A stretch of DNA of 64,000 bases from Cytophagales bacterium (GCA_013298025.1 JAAFJE010000020.1:1-64000), one strand, 5' to 3'. Positions 26,539 to 35,989 are shown, numbered from the stretch's first letter. Notes: a model not told the origin generated them from the letters alone. Numbers and translations: made by a program.

Positions 26539-27435
26539 ATGCCCAACGCTCCGATTGTTCTTTTTGCATATAATCGCCCGATTCATTTACAAAAAACGCT
26601 TGAAAGTTTGAAGCAAAATGCCTTGGCTCAAGCGTCTGTATTGTATATTTTTTTGGATGGGGCTAAAGCACAGCGTGACGAAGCGGCGGTGAAAGCGGTG
26701 CTGGAGGTTGCTAGACAAACAACAGGCTTTCAACAAGTAATAGTGGATGCCCAAACCCAAAATTTAGGCTTGGCTCGGTCGGTTATTAGAGGCGTAAGCA
26801 AGGTATTGGCTCAACACCAACGAGCCATTATTTTGGAAGACGACATGGTATGTGCCAGCGATTTTTTGGCATTTATGAATGAAGCGCTCCAAGTCTATAC
26901 TACCCAACCAAGCGTTTTTTCGGTTTCGGGCTATAGCTATCCTATTACGATTCCGTCTAGCTACCAGTCGGGTGTTTGGGTGAGTGCAAGGGCTTCTTCA
27001 TGGGGCTGGGCTACTTGGCTCGACCGTTGGGAACAGGTTGATTGGGAAGTGAAAGATTTTGAAACTTTTATCAAAAATCCAGCACAAAGAAAGGCATTCA
27101 ACCAACACGGCATGGATTTGTCGTGGATGCTCGTGCGGCAACAAAAAGGGCAAATTGATTCTTGGGCTATTCGTTGGACTTACGCTCATTTCAAGCACCA
27201 AGCGTATTGCGTATTTCCTTGCTTGTCGAAAATTCGTAACATCGGCAACGACGATTCGGGGACGCATTCGCCTACTACACAAAAATACGATACGGGGCTA
27301 CACGCAGGAATCCCCTCGTTGTTGCCACTTCCAGCACCCGACGCTACGATTTTACGTAATTTAGCCCAATTTTTTCGCTCTCGTTGGTTTAGGCACTACT
27401 GGCGTGAAATACGCATGAGTTTGGGACTTGTCTAG
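26539..27435 (+). CDS. Family 2-like glycosyltransferase
   Basis: Protein of 298 residues with a GT-A fold start (APIVLFAYNRPIHLQKTLESL), a nucleotide-sugar site (YIFLDGAK) and an acidic motif IILEDDMVCASDFLAFMNEAL that would bind metal and sugar nucleotide. The WVSARASSWGWATWLDRWEQVDW block is typical of a Bacteroidota group of predicted sugar transferases. There is no signal peptide or membrane segment. The acceptor is unknown and there is no polysaccharide cluster beside it. It follows the response regulator by 77 bp but is probably unrelated to nitrate. Confidence 0.82.
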   Translation: MPNAPIVLFAYNRPIHLQKTLESLKQNALAQASVLYIFLDGAKAQRDEAAVKAVLEVARQTTGFQQVIVDAQTQNLGLARSVIRGVSKVLAQHQRAIILEDDMVCASDFLAFMNEALQVYTTQPSVFSVSGYSYPITIPSSYQSGVWVSARASSWGWATWLDRWEQVDWEVKDFETFIKNPAQRKAFNQHGMDLSWMLVRQQKGQIDSWAIRWTYAHFKHQAYCVFPCLSKIRNIGNDDSGTHSPTTQKYDTGLHAGIPSLLPLPAPDATILRNLAQFFRSRWFRHYWREIRMSLGLV

Positions 27436-27559
27436 TATTTATCCAATGAATCAACCGTAACCATTGGGTTCACGTTAGATTCTTGTGAAATACGCTTCTT
27501 CATGGGCGAGCTTTTAAATTTTTCTTTCCCTAAAAAATACAACTTCATAAAAAAACACG

Positions 27560-27567
27560 TACCTTTG
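27560..27567 (+). promoter_or_regulatory. Candidate -7 element of the TPP-controlled transcript
   Basis: TACCTTTG matches TAnnTTTG and lies 11 bp before the first stem of the riboswitch, so transcription would begin right at the aptamer. A clear -33 TTG is not seen. Confidence 0.55.
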
Positions 27568-27577
27568 TGCTGCAATC

Positions 27578-27659
27578 ACAAAAAGGGGTGCCTCATAACA
27601 ACGGGCTGAGATTATACCCATTGAACCTGATGCGGGTAATGCCGACGAAGGGATTTTGT
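27578..27659 (+). promoter_or_regulatory. TPP (thiamine pyrophosphate) riboswitch
   Basis: The conserved THI-box parts occur in order: GGGGTGCC (27585-27592), GGGCTGAGA (27603-27611), ACCCATTGAACCTGATGCGG (27616-27635) and TAATGCCGACGAAGGGA (27637-27653). P1 forms from ACAAAA (27578-27583) with TTTTGT (27654-27659). It sits about 125 bp before the TonB receptor gene. A 6 bp hairpin (27740-27745 with 27760-27765) close to the start codon may be part of the expression platform; no clear intrinsic terminator is visible, so control may be translational. Confidence 0.93.
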
Positions 27660-27783
27660 TACTGTCGAAACGCCGCTTTGCGGAGCTAGATGGGGCTAAA
27701 TTTAATCAACATTTTACGGGTTTTAGATTTGTTAAATCGGACAGGATTTGACTCCTTTGCCTGTCGTTATATTTTCAACATAC

Positions 27784-30210
27784 ATGAAAAAACTAACGAC
27801 AACTACTATCGTAACGAGTGTTTATGCTCGATTTTCGACCAACATTTTTTCTTTTTTTAGTCTATTCTTCTGCTTACTTGTAGCCCACACAAGCATGGCC
27901 CAATTGAAAATTACGGGTAAAGTACTCGATGCCGACACACAAACGCCTTTGGCTGGTGCAAGCGTGGTGTTGGGCAATTCGGTGCGAGGAACTGTGACCG
28001 ATGCCCAAGGGAACTTCACTTTGGGAAACCTTAAAAAAGGGACTTATCAAGTACTTGTAAGCTTTGTTGGCTTCGAGAAAAGTAAGCAAAGCATTGATTT
28101 ACAAAAGAATAGTAATCTAAACATTTCCCTTCGGAAAAGTACCTACCTCGCCGACGAGGTATTGGTTAATGCGACTCGTGCCAACACCAAATCGGGTATG
28201 GCTTATACTGACGTGAGCAAGGAAGACCTTCAAAAGCAAAACCTAGGACAAGACATTCCGCAGTTGCTCAACTTTACACCATCGCTCGTGACAACCTCAG
28301 ACGCTGGTGCAGGCATTGGCTACACGGGTATCCGTATCAGAGGTACAGATGCCACCCGCATCAATGTGACCATCAATGGCATTCCGCTCAATGATGCCGA
28401 ATCGCAAGGAGTGTATTGGGTAAATATGCCCGACTTTGCAAGCTCGGTCAATTCTATTCAGATACAACGAGGCGTAGGTACATCGACCAATGGTGCTGGG
28501 GCTTTTGGAGGAACGGTAAACGTTTCGACCAATACTTTCAGGAAAGAAGCTTATGGCGAAATTAATTCGTCTGTTGGTTCTTTTAACACTTGGAAAAATA
28601 CTATTTTGGCTGGAACAGGGCTAATCGACAATAAGTTTACCTTAGACCTTCGTTTGTCGAAAATCACGTCTGATGGCTACATAGACAGAGCATCGTCTGA
28701 CTTAAAATCATTTTATGTATCGGGAGCTTATTTTGGCAAGAAATCGTTTTATCGCCTCAATGTTTTTTCTGGAAAAGAGAAAACCTACCAATCTTGGTAT
28801 GGCGTACCAGAAAGCTTGTTGCAAACCAACCGTACCTACAATTATTATACCTACGCCAACCAAACCGATAATTATCAACAAGACCATTACCAATTGCTCA
28901 GTTCGCATACCCTTAGTTCGGCATTGACCTTCAACTTTAACCTACATTATACCTATGGCAGAGGCTATTATGAAGAATACAAAGAAGACGCAGCCTTTAG
29001 TTCGTATGGTTTGCCTAACGTAACGATTGGAGGAACGAACATCGAAACCACCAATTTGGTACGCCAAAAATGGTTAGATAACGATTTTTATGGTACAACT
29101 TTTTCTTTAGATTATCAGAAAAACAACATCAGTGCCAATCTTGGCGGCGGCTGGAACCAATACGCTGGTAGCAATTTTGGCAAAGTGATTTGGGCACAAT
29201 ACGCCTCCAGCAGCACACTTGGCGACAAGTACTATGATGGCAATTCGTTGAAAACAGATTTTAATATTTATGGCAAATTCTTCTACCAATTGACCAAACA
29301 ATGGAATGTTTTTGCCGATTTACAACTCCGAACCATTGGCTACAATATTTACGGCATCGACGATAATTTGTTGAATATCACCCAAGGTACACATTACAGC
29401 TTTTTCAATCCTAAAGTAGGAACAACCTACCAACTATCGCCAACGTCGTCGGCATCGCTTTCTTATAGCGTAGGACACAGAGAGCCGAGTCGTTCCGATT
29501 TTGTGGATAATTTGGGGAAAGTACCACAGCCAGAGGCATTACAAGATTGGGAAATAGGTTATAAAACCCAACGAGGCAATGTAGCTTTTGCGTTGAATGG
29601 TTACTATATGAACTATACCAATCAATTGGTTTTGACGGGTAAAGTAAACAACGTTGGAACGGCAATCAGGGTAAATGTGCCAGAAAGTTATCGGATGGGG
29701 CTAGAGTTACAAGCAGGCATACAAGCCAGTAAGGTGTTGAAAATCAACGCTAATGCTACTTTTTCAAGCAATAAAATCAAACAGTTTGTGGAAACCGTTC
29801 CCAACTCCGACCCTCCTTATATAGCCACCGAAAACAATTTTAGTAATACTGACATCGCTTTTTCTCCTAGTGTCATCGCTGGTTCTCAGGTTTTATATAC
29901 GCCAATCAAAGGGCTAGAAGTAGGACTATTATCGAAATATGTAGGCAAACAATACTTGGATAATACCAGTAATGAAGCCCGTCGCCTGAATGCTTATTTC
30001 ACCAACGACGTGCGTATCATTCATACCTTTAAAACGAAACTTTTCAAAGAAATAGGCGTGAGCGTTTTAGTAAACAATATTTTCAATACCTTGTACGAAT
30101 CGAACGGCTATACCTACAGCTATATTTATGGCGGTAGCACTTATACAGAAAACTATTTTTATCCTCAAGCAGGTACTAATTTCTTAGCAGGCATCAATCT
30201 GAAATTCTAG
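27784..30210 (+). CDS. TonB-dependent receptor, probably for thiamine or a precursor
   Basis: Outer-membrane receptor of about 808 residues. I chose the ATG at 27784, which starts a signal peptide ending near TSMAQ. A carboxypeptidase-D-like repeat (ITGKVLDADTQTPLAGASVV) is followed by the plug domain (DIPQLLNFTPSLVTTSDAG; GIRIRGTDATRINVTINGIPLNDAESQG; VNSIQIQRGVGTSTNGAGAFGG) and a barrel that ends in a terminal phenylalanine (NLKF). The plug motifs are complete. Control by the TPP riboswitch predicts uptake of thiamine or its pyrimidine part (an OmpThi-like role); the ligand is not readable from the protein itself. Confidence 0.92.
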   Translation: MKKLTTTTIVTSVYARFSTNIFSFFSLFFCLLVAHTSMAQLKITGKVLDADTQTPLAGASVVLGNSVRGTVTDAQGNFTLGNLKKGTYQVLVSFVGFEKSKQSIDLQKNSNLNISLRKSTYLADEVLVNATRANTKSGMAYTDVSKEDLQKQNLGQDIPQLLNFTPSLVTTSDAGAGIGYTGIRIRGTDATRINVTINGIPLNDAESQGVYWVNMPDFASSVNSIQIQRGVGTSTNGAGAFGGTVNVSTNTFRKEAYGEINSSVGSFNTWKNTILAGTGLIDNKFTLDLRLSKITSDGYIDRASSDLKSFYVSGAYFGKKSFYRLNVFSGKEKTYQSWYGVPESLLQTNRTYNYYTYANQTDNYQQDHYQLLSSHTLSSALTFNFNLHYTYGRGYYEEYKEDAAFSSYGLPNVTIGGTNIETTNLVRQKWLDNDFYGTTFSLDYQKNNISANLGGGWNQYAGSNFGKVIWAQYASSSTLGDKYYDGNSLKTDFNIYGKFFYQLTKQWNVFADLQLRTIGYNIYGIDDNLLNITQGTHYSFFNPKVGTTYQLSPTSSASLSYSVGHREPSRSDFVDNLGKVPQPEALQDWEIGYKTQRGNVAFALNGYYMNYTNQLVLTGKVNNVGTAIRVNVPESYRMGLELQAGIQASKVLKINANATFSSNKIKQFVETVPNSDPPYIATENNFSNTDIAFSPSVIAGSQVLYTPIKGLEVGLLSKYVGKQYLDNTSNEARRLNAYFTNDVRIIHTFKTKLFKEIGVSVLVNNIFNTLYESNGYTYSYIYGGSTYTENYFYPQAGTNFLAGINLKF

Positions 30211-30319
30211 CACTAATGAAGAGTGAGTTTTGAGGAATGTCTGTAATTTTGTAGCCTATTTTCGAGGCTGGCTGTCATACCAACCCATGACCGCCAGCCT
30301 TTATTTATGCAACAAACTC

Positions 30320-30805
30320 ATGGCAGAAAATCTTATCCTTCCCAACACCCACAACCGCAAGGAGTTGTACCAAGCCCTCTTGCCGCAAGTAGAGGCATTG
30401 CTCATGCCCGAAGACGACCTTATTGCCAACTTGGCGAATATCGCCGCTGCACTCAAACAAACTTTTGGTTTCTTTTGGGTAGGTTTTTACCTGAAAAAAG
30501 AACAAAACCTTGTACTAGGGCCATTTCAAGGGCCAATAGCCTGCACGCGCATTGCCTTTCATAGAGGCGTTTGTGGGCATTGTTATACCTCCCAACAAAC
30601 CGTACTTGTACCAGACGTAGAAGCTTTTCCGGGACATATAGCCTGTTCGTCGGATAGTAAATCTGAAATTGTCGTGCCAGTTTTTAATCGGCAGGGAGAA
30701 GTATGTATGGTTTTGGACGTAGATTCCGACAAGTTGAACGACTTTTCGGAAGATGATGTTTTAGGCTTAGAAGCGTTGATGCGTTGTTTGGAGCAAAAAT
30801 TGTAG
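30320..30805 (+). CDS. msrC: Free methionine-(R)-sulfoxide reductase (GAF domain)
   Basis: Cytoplasmic GAF-fold enzyme of 161 residues that reduces free Met-R-sulfoxide. The chain VLGPFQGPIAC, GRGVCG-like HRGVCGHC and GHIACSSDSKSEIVVPV match fRMsr closely; the catalytic and resolving cysteines correspond to C75, C85 and C109, with an extra C88. The ending VLDVDSDKLNDFSEDD is also typical. I start at the ATG at 30320, because the longer frame adds residues with no conserved feature. It follows the TonB receptor by 109 bp. Confidence 0.92.
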   Translation: MAENLILPNTHNRKELYQALLPQVEALLMPEDDLIANLANIAAALKQTFGFFWVGFYLKKEQNLVLGPFQGPIACTRIAFHRGVCGHCYTSQQTVLVPDVEAFPGHIACSSDSKSEIVVPVFNRQGEVCMVLDVDSDKLNDFSEDDVLGLEALMRCLEQKL

Positions 30806-30863
30806 CAAGTTTGCAAGGCAAAACCCTTCTTCGTCATAAACCTAACGCTCAATACTCAACCTT

Positions 30864-31103
30864 ATGCTTAGTAAAATACTCATCGGGATGGTTCGCTTGT
30901 ATCAGGGTTTGGTATCGCCGTATTTGCCAGACGCTTGCCGGTACTCGCCTACTTGTTCGCAATATATGATAGAGGCCATCCAAGAATGGGGTTTTTGGAA
31001 AGGCTCAAAACTAGGACTCAAACGGCTCTCTACTTGTCACCCTTGGGGAGGAAGTGGACACGACCCCGTACCCAAACGATGCCAGTGTGGCGAAAAGCAA
31101 TAG
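30864..31103 (+). CDS. yidD: Membrane protein insertion efficiency factor YidD
   Basis: Small protein of 79 residues with an amphipathic N-terminus (ILIGMVRLYQGLVSPYL) and the family motifs CRYSPTCSQYMIEAI, GFWKGSKLGLKRLSTCHPWGGSGHDPVP, including the three conserved cysteines. YidD lies at the inner face of the inner membrane and helps YidC insert proteins. The usual rnpA-yidC neighbours are not here, as is common in Bacteroidota. Length is normal. Confidence 0.95.
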   Translation: MLSKILIGMVRLYQGLVSPYLPDACRYSPTCSQYMIEAIQEWGFWKGSKLGLKRLSTCHPWGGSGHDPVPKRCQCGEKQ

Positions 31104-31201
31104 GGCTTTTGAAGTATCAATGTACAATTTGTCAATTAGTATTTTGATTTACAATACAATCTGGTTGAATTTGATTTTTCACGATTACTTACTTTTTAAT
31201 T

Positions 31202-32218
31202 ATGCAAGTGTTAGAAAAAATTCCAACCAATATTATTACGGGTTTTTTAGGAGTAGGCAAAACAACAGCATTGCTTCATTTGCTCAAACATAAGCCTGCC
31301 CAACAACGCTGGCTTGTGGTAGTCAATGAGTTTGGCGAAGTAGCCATCGACCACATTGCTTTGGGCGAAAACCAAGCCAACGACTCGTCTTTGGCGGTAA
31401 AATACATTGCTGGAGGTTGTATTTGTTGCACGGCCAATGTGCCACTACAAATGACGCTTACACAGGCTATCAGGCAAATAAAACCGCACCGTATTTTGAT
31501 AGAACCCACAGGTATTGCCCACCCCGAAGCCTTGATAGATATGCTTCAAAGTGAATTTTTGTCGAAAGTAATCGACTTGCGTGCTACCATCGCCTTGGTC
31601 AATCCGCTACAATTGATAGACGATAAGTATTTCGACAATGATTTGTACCAAGACCAAATCACCCTTGCCGATGTACTCATAGCCAACAAAATCGACTTGG
31701 CTGATGATGCCCTTATGCAAAAGTTTGTGCAATGGGCAAAGGCGTTATTTCCTCCGAAAGTCATGATTGGAGGCGTAAGTCAAGGGGCATTAGATCCACA
31801 ATGGCTTGATATAGAACCATATCCACACCGAAAGATATTAAAAATGGCTAGTCCTCATGTCATCACACCTGCCGAAATTACGACCGAAGACGGCAGCACT
31901 ATACCCTTGCGAGATAAACCCTTGCGGAAAGAAAACCATAGCTTGGGCACGTATGGTTGCGGATGGGTATTTTCGCCAGAAGAAATTTTTCATAAACACC
32001 GACTTTTAGGACTTATCAATCACCAAAAAGGATTTGAACGCATCAAAGGGGTGTTTAGAATTGGAGAAAAACAATGGATTTTTCTTAATAAAACAGGCAA
32101 CGAGCCTCTCAGCGAATGTCCTATTGCCTATCGAAAAGACAGCCGTTTAGAATGTATCGCTTCGCAGGCGAAAGTTTGGGCTATTTTTGAAAAGCAATTG
32201 TTGGCTTGTAGAGTATAA
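31202..32218 (+). CDS. COG0523 (CobW/ZNG-like) metallochaperone GTPase
   Basis: P-loop GTPase of 338 residues: Walker A in GFLGVGKTT (14-22), NEFGEVAID, the metal-binding CxCC as C73-I-C75-C76 in GGCICCTAN, EPTGIAHP, the guanine-specificity NKIDLAD, and a C-terminal CobW_C domain (HSLGTYGCGWVFSPEEIF). Members deliver zinc or another metal to client enzymes, often under zinc limitation. No Zur box or client is obvious here, so the metal is not assigned. It is transcribed in the same direction as yidD with a 98 bp gap. Confidence 0.88.
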   Translation: MQVLEKIPTNIITGFLGVGKTTALLHLLKHKPAQQRWLVVVNEFGEVAIDHIALGENQANDSSLAVKYIAGGCICCTANVPLQMTLTQAIRQIKPHRILIEPTGIAHPEALIDMLQSEFLSKVIDLRATIALVNPLQLIDDKYFDNDLYQDQITLADVLIANKIDLADDALMQKFVQWAKALFPPKVMIGGVSQGALDPQWLDIEPYPHRKILKMASPHVITPAEITTEDGSTIPLRDKPLRKENHSLGTYGCGWVFSPEEIFHKHRLLGLINHQKGFERIKGVFRIGEKQWIFLNKTGNEPLSECPIAYRKDSRLECIASQAKVWAIFEKQLLACRV

Positions 32219-32276
32219 GGTGTTATTTACTACCGAAATTCATCAAAAAAGTTGAAATATTTTTACAAAAAACCGC

Positions 32277-32422
32277 TATAAGTATTAATGCAAAATTGTG
32301 AATTAGTGTTTTTATTCTCAATAACTTACGATTCTTTTTTAATAAAAGTGTATTGTAAGTTTCTGAAAACCAAAACACTCATTCACTAATTGACAATTCA
32401 CAATTTTACATTGATACTTATA
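32277..32422. repeat. Long imperfect inverted repeat between convergent genes
   Basis: The outer arms 32277-32308 and 32384-32422 are complementary over 32 positions, apart from two wobble-type changes and a 7-base insertion on the right. The inner part also pairs: CTTAC near 32330 with GTAAG near 32356, and AGTGTTTT with AAAACACT. The whole 146 bp could fold into one extended hairpin. Part of the right half recurs at 6090-6135. It sits between the COG0523 and pyrC stop codons, so it could act as a two-way terminator or be a palindromic mobile repeat. Confidence 0.6.
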
Positions 32423-32428
32423 AGAATT

Positions 32429-33766
32429 TTACCTTTCAAACAAAAGTCTTTGTCCTGTCTGACTTTCATCGAATACGCCGTTTTGGTAAGCCAAATGTCC
32501 CGACACAAGGGTATGTGTAATTTTCGAGCCAAAGGTATAGCCTTCTAGTGGCGACCAACCGCATTGATACAGAATATTTTCTTTGGCAACAGTACTTTGC
32601 TGGCCTAAATCTACCAACACGAGGTCGGCCCAATAGCCTTCACGGATATAGCCTCTCTTAGAAATTTGAAAGCAATCGGCTACGGCATGTGCCATTTTTT
32701 CGACAATTTTTTCTAAAGAAATTTTTCCTTGATGATAAAACTCTAGCATCAATTGCAATGGGTGTTGCACCAAGGGCAAACCCGAAGGTGCCGACCAATA
32801 TGGGTTTTGCTTTTCAGCCCAAGTGTGAGGGGCGTGGTCGGTGGCAATAACGTCAATTTTATCGTCGAGTAAAGCTTGCAACAGGCGTTGTTTGTGGCCA
32901 TCGGCTTTCACCGCAGGGTTACATTTGATTTGGTTGCCAAGCGTTTCGTAGTCACGGGCATCGAACCACAAGTGATGTACACAGACTTCGGAAGTGATAT
33001 TTTTTTCTTTTAAAGGAATATCGTTGCGGAAAAGCTCCGTTTCTTCGCCTGTAGTAATATGCAAGATATGTAAACGAGCGTGGTGCTTTTGGGCAAGGGC
33101 TATGGCCATCGACGAAGACTTGTAGCAAGCTTCTATATTTCTGATTTCAGGATGCACACGAGCAGGAGGGTTGTCGCCATATTGTTCTTTGTACAAAGCT
33201 GTATTGGCTCTTACAGTGGCTTCGTCTTCGCAGTGTGTAGCAATCAACGTTGGGCTATTAGAAAAAATATTTTCTAGGGTTTTCTCGTTGTCAACCAGCA
33301 TATTACCCGTAGAAGAACCCATGAAAACCTTGATACCGCAAACATTTTTGATATTGGTTTTTAGCACTTCTTCGATGTTGTCGTTCGAGGCTCCCATATA
33401 AAACGAATAGTTTGCCAAAGAGGTACGTGCCGCAATTTGGTATTTATCTTCGAGTAATGTTTGGGTAAGAGCATTAGGAACGGTATTAGGCATTTCCATG
33501 AATGTCGTAACGCCCCCAGCAACGCCCGCTCTAGCCTCCGAATGGATGCAAGCTTTGTGCGTAAGCCCAGGTTCACGGAAGTGTACTTGGTCGTCGATGA
33601 CACCCGGCAAAAGGTATTGTCCAGTAGCATCTATTACTTTTTGCGCAGAAAGATGTGCTAAATTCGGAGCAATTTTTTCGATAAAACCGTCTTTGATAAA
33701 CACATCAACGGTTTGAATAGTGCCTTCGTTTACCACGTTGGCATTTGTAATTAGGATGGTACTCAT
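32429..33766 (-). CDS. pyrC: Dihydroorotase (class I, Bacteroidota variant)
   Basis: Amidohydrolase of 445 residues that closes carbamoyl-aspartate to dihydroorotate in pyrimidine synthesis. I start at the ATG at 33766, where the family N-terminus (ILITNANVVNEGTIQTVDV) begins. The first metal motif reads DDQVHFREPG (59-68): the usual first His is Gln60, with His62 kept, a substitution I know from other Bacteroidota dihydroorotases. The remaining ligands appear present (ATHCEDE, LHILHITTG, DVIATDHAPH). Allantoinase is a less likely alternative. Confidence 0.88.
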   Translation of the reverse strand: MSTILITNANVVNEGTIQTVDVFIKDGFIEKIAPNLAHLSAQKVIDATGQYLLPGVIDDQVHFREPGLTHKACIHSEARAGVAGGVTTFMEMPNTVPNALTQTLLEDKYQIAARTSLANYSFYMGASNDNIEEVLKTNIKNVCGIKVFMGSSTGNMLVDNEKTLENIFSNSPTLIATHCEDEATVRANTALYKEQYGDNPPARVHPEIRNIEACYKSSSMAIALAQKHHARLHILHITTGEETELFRNDIPLKEKNITSEVCVHHLWFDARDYETLGNQIKCNPAVKADGHKQRLLQALLDDKIDVIATDHAPHTWAEKQNPYWSAPSGLPLVQHPLQLMLEFYHQGKISLEKIVEKMAHAVADCFQISKRGYIREGYWADLVLVDLGQQSTVAKENILYQCGWSPLEGYTFGSKITHTLVSGHLAYQNGVFDESQTGQRLLFER

Positions 33767-33876
33767 CAGAAAAATATTAGAGATGGTCAATGGTGCAAAA
33801 TTACCGAATAGAAATGCTTTATGGCAGAACCATCCCTTTTTTTTCTATTAAATCCTTTTATATCCTTTATAAAAAC

Positions 33877-33903
33877 AAAGCCATCAGGGCATCTGATGGC
33901 TTT
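33877..33903 (-). terminator. Terminator of the PorE-like gene
   Basis: AAAGCCATCAG (33877-33887) pairs perfectly with CTGATGGCTTT (33893-33903), 11 bp around a 5-base loop. On the minus strand it is followed by GTTTTTAT, so it ends the transcript of the OmpA-family gene whose stop is at 33972. Confidence 0.85.
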
Positions 33904-33971
33904 GAGAAAAGTAACTATAGATAGCTTCAATCTGTTTATTTACAAATAGTTAACTGTGATTTATGTTGTAT

Positions 33972-35948
33972 CTATTTAATATCAATTACCTTAAATTCGG
34001 TACGGCGGTTCATTTGGTGTTCTTCTTCCGAGCAGTTCACGCCGTCGGCACAAGAGTTGATAAGTTGTGTTTCGCCATAGCCTTTTGCCGTGATTCTACT
34101 ACTTGCGATACCCTTCGACAAAATGTATTTCACCGCCGAATCGGCACGACGTTGCGACAGTCTGATGTTGTATTCGGCTGTAGCACGGGAGTCGGTATGT
34201 GAACCCAATTCGAGTTTGATGCCGGGGTTATCTTGTAAAATTTGAACAATTTTATCCAACTCAACAGCGGCATCAGGTCTGATATCTGATTTATCTAAAT
34301 CATAATAAATCGAAGAGATGCGGAATTGCTTAGAGATTTCTTTCCCAATGGTAGGTTTATCTAATGCAATAGGCACAAAGAAAGTCGTATCTGTTTCGGC
34401 TTTTGTGAGCTTTTCTACAGGTATTTCTTTCCCTTCCATGGTAAAAAACTCTCGTTGGGTGAAAAAGCCTTTTTTCTCTGCTATCAAGGTATAGCTTTTT
34501 TCGGCTTCTATCATCACTCGTGGAAACTTACCATCGGCTTGTGTATAAAGTTCCTCGATAGCCTGTTTGCTTTCGTCGTCAACAATAGTCACTTTCGCCG
34601 AATCGAGTACCTTTTGGTTGAGGTCTGTTACGATACCTGCAAGGAAATATTTAACTTTCTTCTGTACCTTCGTAACCGTCGGTTCAATCGGAATACTGGG
34701 CTTTGTATTTTCGTAAAAATAAATATCATCATCGCCTTTTCCTCCTTCACGATTAGAAGCAAAATAGCCTCTTACGGAATCAATAGCTACCAAACCGAAG
34801 TCATCAAATCTCGAATTGATTTGTGTACCAAGGTGTTCAACGGTTACTTCTCCGTTTTTGCGGGTTGCCACAAAGAGGTCTAAACCTCCCAATCCAGCAT
34901 GACCGTCGGAAGCAAAGTATAACTTATTATCTTTAGAAATATAGGGAAACATTTCGTCGCCGACTGTATTGATGTCTGAACCTAAATTAACAGGTTTACC
35001 AAAACGTCCTGCCTTGTCAACATTGGCTCTATACAAGTCGAGGCCGCCTTTCCCTCCTGGGCGATTAGAACTAAAGTACAAGGTACGTCCGTCATTAGAA
35101 AAAGCTGGACAGCCATCCCATGAGGCAGAATCAGACACCGCCACCAGTTCGGGTGTACTCCAATCACCGTCTATTAATTTGGAGATATACAAATCTACAT
35201 CAGGCGATTGGTCGGAGCGTTTACCCGTATTGCCTCTCGCAAACACCATCGTTTTGCCATCTTTGGTAAAAGCAGGCGTTCCTTCGTTGGCATTATCTTG
35301 GAAAATGGTATTGCTAAATAAGGCAGGTGTACCCGTTTCGGTAGCGTTATTGAGCGTAGCTTTATACAAGCCCAAAAAAGGCAAGCCATTGTTTTTGTAG
35401 GTCAACTCTTTTTTAGAAGCCGTAAAAAGCAAGTCATTGCCAAGCACTATTGGTGCAAATTCGGTTTTGTCGGTATTTACGCCTACAGGCTTTATTTCGT
35501 AAAAAGTTTGTCTTTTGCTCAGGGCTATTACCTCGGGCAATATATCTAACTCATGTTGAGCTTTCTTTTTAAACTCTTTCGATGGCGTGCCAGATAAGTA
35601 TTTTTCGAGGTTGTTGGCTGCGGCTTCGTATTTGCCTTGGACTTTTTGGGCAAAAGCCAAATGAAAACGCAAATCGCTTTCCTTGCTCCCACTGGCAAGG
35701 GCTTTTTCATAAAACTCCCCTGCTTGTAAAGGGCGGTTGGAAAGCCGATAAGATTCGGCAATAAAGTAATTGGTCTTACCGAGTTGATAGTTAGCCGTAG
35801 CTGCCTTTTGAAACTCTTTTATCGCTAGTTCGTATTCCCCGCTATCGAATCGCTTCTGACCTTTTTTGAAGGATTGCAAGGCAGAATTGCAACTTTCGAG
35901 CAATACTAAAGAACATAATAAGACTATCGAGGTACGCAGTTTGAACAT
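33972..35948 (-). CDS. TPR-PD40-OmpA lipoprotein (PorE-like)
   Basis: Outer-membrane-associated lipoprotein of 658 residues. The signal peptide ends in a lipobox LLESC (C20). TPR repeats follow at about 25-135 (FDSGEYELAIKEFQKA), then a PD40-type beta-propeller at about 180-420 with repeated NDGRTLYFSSNRPGGKGGLDLY-type strands, a carboxypeptidase-regulatory-like domain near 430-500, and a C-terminal OmpA peptidoglycan-binding domain (LELGSHTDSRATAEYNIRLSQRRA, read in parts). This layout is that of PorE, which anchors the type IX secretion/gliding apparatus to murein, and of many paralogues. No other T9SS gene is adjacent, so the exact role is inferred. Confidence 0.85.
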   Translation of the reverse strand: MFKLRTSIVLLCSLVLLESCNSALQSFKKGQKRFDSGEYELAIKEFQKAATANYQLGKTNYFIAESYRLSNRPLQAGEFYEKALASGSKESDLRFHLAFAQKVQGKYEAAANNLEKYLSGTPSKEFKKKAQHELDILPEVIALSKRQTFYEIKPVGVNTDKTEFAPIVLGNDLLFTASKKELTYKNNGLPFLGLYKATLNNATETGTPALFSNTIFQDNANEGTPAFTKDGKTMVFARGNTGKRSDQSPDVDLYISKLIDGDWSTPELVAVSDSASWDGCPAFSNDGRTLYFSSNRPGGKGGLDLYRANVDKAGRFGKPVNLGSDINTVGDEMFPYISKDNKLYFASDGHAGLGGLDLFVATRKNGEVTVEHLGTQINSRFDDFGLVAIDSVRGYFASNREGGKGDDDIYFYENTKPSIPIEPTVTKVQKKVKYFLAGIVTDLNQKVLDSAKVTIVDDESKQAIEELYTQADGKFPRVMIEAEKSYTLIAEKKGFFTQREFFTMEGKEIPVEKLTKAETDTTFFVPIALDKPTIGKEISKQFRISSIYYDLDKSDIRPDAAVELDKIVQILQDNPGIKLELGSHTDSRATAEYNIRLSQRRADSAVKYILSKGIASSRITAKGYGETQLINSCADGVNCSEEEHQMNRRTEFKVIDIK

Positions 35949-35973
35949 AGGAGAAATGTTTTTTTCACAAGTT

Positions 35974-35989
35974 AAAGACTTTCGTCTTT
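35974..35989 (-). promoter_or_regulatory. GAAA-tetraloop hairpin in the 5' region of the PorE-like gene
   Basis: On the minus strand AAAGAC-GAAA-GTCTTT forms a 6 bp stem with a GNRA tetraloop, 25 bp before the ATG. It would sit in the 5' UTR. It may protect the message or hide the start region. Confidence 0.4.
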
